Below, in pieces: positions 6,993 through 8,625 of a stretch of 8,625 nucleotides of DNA. This stretch comes from Actinomycetes bacterium. Lineage in GTDB: Bacteria > Actinomycetota > Actinomycetes > Mycobacteriales > Micromonosporaceae. Where the stretch lies: NCBI GenBank assembly GCA_023437285.1, contig JAEZGP010000168.1, positions 1 through 8,625 on the forward strand, written 5' to 3'. Each line of letters opens with the position of its first letter. Within the stretch, counting starts at the first letter, position 1. The notes below the pieces were generated by a model that worked only from the letters and a program-made list of their open reading frames with translations, was not told the DNA's origin and searched no databases. A program made the translations under genes and the position numbers.

Positions 6993-7157
6993 CCCGTCTC
7001 GGGCGCGCGAGTAACCCCCCGGAATCCCGCCCAAGATCCGGCACCCGAGTGACCTTACGTACCGAACCCCGCTCGGGGTTCGGTGCGCGAGTGGCCTTGC
7101 GTAACGAATCCCGCTCGGGGTTCGGTGCGCGAGTGGCCTTGCGTACCGAATGCCGCG
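6993..7157. repeat. Array of 42-bp-period palindromic repeats between convergent genes
   Basis: Two full 42-bp units (7041-7082 and 7083-7124) differ at 7 positions. A partial third unit starts at 7125 and runs to about 7157. A degenerate 38-bp copy precedes them (7003-7040), and a CCCG-TCT-CGGG remnant (6993-7003) looks like the tail of a further one. Units begin near GTGCGCGAGTGGCCTTGCGT and end in a palindrome. In the first full unit ACCGAACCCC (7061-7070) pairs exactly with GGGGTTCGGT (7075-7084) around a GCTC loop. In the second, a longer stem with a few wobbles joins about 7097-7112 to 7117-7132. The array fills most of the gap between the aminotransferase and glmM. It could act as a two-way terminator or mRNA stabiliser, or be a genome-wide REP-like family. 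Frames open across it on the minus strand only because 42 is a multiple of three. Confidence 0.82.
7061..7084. terminator. Candidate bidirectional hairpin terminator (strongest stem of the repeat array)
   Basis: A 10-bp perfect stem, ACCGAACCCC / GGGGTTCGGT with a GCTC tetraloop, extends outward by a T-G wobble and two more pairs (7058-7087). It is 75 bases after the aminotransferase stop and about 115 bases beyond the glmM stop on the other strand. No T-tract follows on either side, so it is not a classical intrinsic terminator. GC-rich hairpins without a T-tract are, however, frequent 3' ends in actinomycetes. The role is inferred from its position between convergent genes. Confidence 0.4.
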
Positions 7158-7200
7158 GGGCGGGGCGGGGCGGGAGGGTGCGGGGCTTGCGGGCGGCGGG
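7154..7200 (+). other. G-rich tract with G-quadruplex potential
   Basis: Directly after the repeat array the plus strand carries GCGGGGCGGGGCGGGGCGGG and then further runs of three or four G (AGGG, CGGGG, CGGG, CGGG). At least four runs of three or more G separated by one-base loops satisfy the usual quadruplex pattern. It lies just past the glmM stop, on the strand carried by any aminotransferase read-through RNA. It may help stop transcription there, or may simply reflect extreme GC bias. It contains no coding evidence. Confidence 0.5.
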
Positions 7201-8553
7201 TTAGGCGGGGCTTGCGGTGCGGACCTCGGTGGCGATCTTTTCCGCTACCTGCTCGGCCTCCGCGAGGGTCGGGGCCTCCACCATGACGCGGACCAGGGGT
7301 TCGGTGCCGGAGGGGCGCAGGAGGATGCGGCCCGTGTCGCCGAGGGTCGCCTCGGCTGCGGCGACGGCGGCCAGCACAGCGGGAGCGGAGGCGCCCGCCG
7401 TACGGTCCGCGACGCGGACGTTGACCAGCACCTGGGGCAGCTTGGTGATCGCCGAGGCGAGGTCGGCGAGCGACCGGCCGGTCGCCGCGACACGGGCCAT
7501 CAGGTGCAGCGCGGTGAGGATGCCGTCGCCGGTGGTCGCGTACGCCGGCATGACCACGTGACCGGACTGCTCGCCGCCCAGGGCGTACCCGCCGGCGCGC
7601 AGCGCCTCCAGCACGTACCGGTCTCCGACCGCCGTCTCGATGAGCCGCAGCCCTTCGCGCTTGAGCGCGAGCCGCAGGCCGAGGTTGCTCATCACGGTGG
7701 CGACCACCGTGTCGTCGGTGAGGGTGCCGGCCTCGCGCATGCCGAGGGCGAGGATGGCGAGGATCTCGTCGCCGTCGACCACGGCGCCGGCGGCGTCGAC
7801 GGCCAGGACCCGGTCGGCGTCGCCGTCGTGGGCCACGCCGAGGTCGGCGCCGTGCTCCAGGACGGCCGCCTGCAGGTCGCCCAGGTGGGTGGAGCCGCAC
7901 TCGTCGTTGATGTTGAGGCCGTCGGGGTCGGCGTGGATCTCGATGACCTCGGCGCCGGCCTCCCGGTAGACCTCGGGGGCGACGTCGGAGGCGGCGCCGT
8001 TGGCGCAGTCCACGACGACCTTCAGCCCGGTCAACGGGTGCGGTGCGGTGGCCACGAGGTGCTTGACGTAGTGGTCGCGGCCGTCGATGAGGTCGTGGAC
8101 CCGCCCGATGCGCAGGCCGGTCGGCCGCTGCCGCCCGCCCGGGTTGTCGATCGCGGCCTCGATCTCGCGCTCCACGCTGTCGGGCAGCTTGTGCCCGCCG
8201 GCCGCGAAGAGCTTGATGCCGTTGTCGGGCATGGGGTTGTGCGAGGCGGACAGGACGACACCGAAGTCGGCCTTCGCCTCGGCGGTGAGGAACGCGACGC
8301 CCGGCGTGGGCAGCACGCCGACCCGGATGACGGTGGCTCCCGCGCTGGTCAGCCCGGCCACGACGGCAGCCTCGAGCATCTCGCCGCTGGCTCGCGGGTC
8401 GCGGCCGACGACCACGACGGCCGGATGGGACCGGTCCTGCTCGGCGAGGATCTGCGCGGCCGCGCGGGCCACGGACAGGGCCAGTTCGGGGCTGAGGTCG
8501 GCGTTGGCGACGCCACGGATGCCGTCGGTGCCGAAGAGTCGTCGGGCTGCCAT
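7201..8553 (-). CDS. glmM: Phosphoglucosamine mutase
   Basis: GlmM interconverts glucosamine-6-phosphate and glucosamine-1-phosphate, the second step after GlmS towards UDP-GlcNAc, in the cytoplasm. With ATG 8553 as start the protein has 450 residues, normal for the family. This start is preferred because GGAGG (8568-8564) lies 10 bases upstream; the GTG at 8562 would sit one base from it. Landmarks: [10 protein letters not shown] at residues 5-14, the phosphoserine loop [13 protein letters not shown] with probable catalytic Ser104, the Mg2+-binding DGDADR (Asp243, Asp245, Asp247), the sugar-binding GEQSGH (327-332) and the phosphate-binding RPSGTEP (413-419). The four alpha-D-phosphohexomutase domains are complete. 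GlmM of this type is activated by phosphorylation of the loop serine. In many actinomycetes it follows rplM-rpsI in one operon; here the upstream DNA is cut off by a poor-quality end. Its 3' end faces the aminotransferase. Confidence 0.97.
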   Translation of the reverse strand: MAARRLFGTDGIRGVANADLSPELALSVARAAAQILAEQDRSHPAVVVVGRDPRASGEMLEAAVVAGLTSAGATVIRVGVLPTPGVAFLTAEAKADFGVVLSASHNPMPDNGIKLFAAGGHKLPDSVEREIEAAIDNPGGRQRPTGLRIGRVHDLIDGRDHYVKHLVATAPHPLTGLKVVVDCANGAASDVAPEVYREAGAEVIEIHADPDGLNINDECGSTHLGDLQAAVLEHGADLGVAHDGDADRVLAVDAAGAVVDGDEILAILALGMREAGTLTDDTVVATVMSNLGLRLALKREGLRLIETAVGDRYVLEALRAGGYALGGEQSGHVVMPAYATTGDGILTALHLMARVAATGRSLADLASAITKLPQVLVNVRVADRTAGASAPAVLAAVAAAEATLGDTGRILLRPSGTEPLVRVMVEAPTLAEAEQVAEKIATEVRTASPA

Positions 8554-8563
8554 GCGGGACACG

Positions 8564-8568
8564 CCTCC
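8564..8568 (-). promoter_or_regulatory. Ribosome binding site deciding the glmM start
   Basis: CCTCC on the plus strand gives GGAGG on the coding strand. It is 10 bases from ATG 8553 but only one base from GTG 8562. This favours the ATG and a 450-residue GlmM starting [11 protein letters not shown]. Confidence 0.7.
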
Positions 8569-8580
8569 ACAGAGAAACGT

Positions 8581-8625
8581 GGGGGGGGGGGGACCGCCGC
8601 CGGGGGGGGGGGGGCCGGGGGGGGG
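8581..8625. other. Poly-G contig end, probably a sequencing or assembly artefact
   Basis: The window ends in G runs of 12 (8581-8592), 13 (8602-8614) and at least 9 (8617-8625), separated only by ACCGCCGCC and CC. Nothing else in the window has homopolymers of this length. Runs like these arise when two-colour sequencing loses signal or when reads of a GC-rich region collapse at a contig edge. The region should hold the glmM promoter or the rpsI-glmM junction, so neither can be read here. A real C-rich leader on the glmM strand is the less likely alternative. Confidence 0.65.

Noticed and set aside
7003..7157. CRISPR array
   Set aside because: The 42-bp units abut with no unique spacers, drift in sequence, and there are no cas genes in the window.
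7055..7900. 281-codon minus-strand frame with a 14-residue peptide repeat at its C-terminal end
   Set aside because: The peptide repeat exists only because the DNA repeat period (42 bp) is a multiple of three; the rest overlaps glmM in another frame and is Arg/Pro-rich.

Overview
The window is very GC-rich, uses GTG as well as ATG starts, and shows several promoters placed for leaderless transcripts. With a CBM2-tailed SGNH esterase, an actinobacterial-type VapBC pair and an aminotransferase resembling mycobacterial Rv0858c, this points to an actinomycete. Micromonosporaceae (Micromonospora/Actinoplanes/Dactylosporangium type) is my best guess, from gene style rather than a database match.

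Layout. (1) Positions 3-878, plus: 3' part of a DUF1023 alpha/beta hydrolase whose start lies outside the window. (2) 933-1621, plus: a vapB-vapC toxin-antitoxin operon with an ATGA overlap and an inverted repeat over its probable -10 box. (3) 1622-1885: spacer between convergent genes holding a 64-bp near-palindrome with exact 17-bp terminal inverted repeats and flanking near-direct repeats. (4) 1886-3172, minus: secreted SGNH hydrolase with an eightfold 10-residue repeat linker and a CBM2. (5) 3294-5183, minus: glmS. (6) 5184-5446: divergent regulatory spacer. (7) 5447-5770, plus: small proline-rich protein with one C-terminal membrane helix. (8) 5780-6985, plus: PLP aminotransferase, probably from a leaderless transcript. 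(9) 6986-7200: spacer between convergent genes with a 42-bp-period array of palindromic repeats and a G-rich tract. (10) 7201-8553, minus: glmM. (11) The last 45 bases are long G homopolymers and look like a poor contig end.

The metabolic core is amino-sugar supply: GlmS makes glucosamine-6-phosphate and GlmM converts it to glucosamine-1-phosphate, on the way to UDP-GlcNAc for peptidoglycan. In many actinomycetes glmM follows rplM-rpsI; those genes would lie beyond the right edge here. The SGNH-CBM2 enzyme is an export product unrelated to that pathway, and VapBC is a typical accessory insertion. I see no clear new multi-gene system. The most unusual material is non-coding: the 64-bp palindromic element, the 42-bp repeat array, and the VNTR-like linker inside the SGNH gene.
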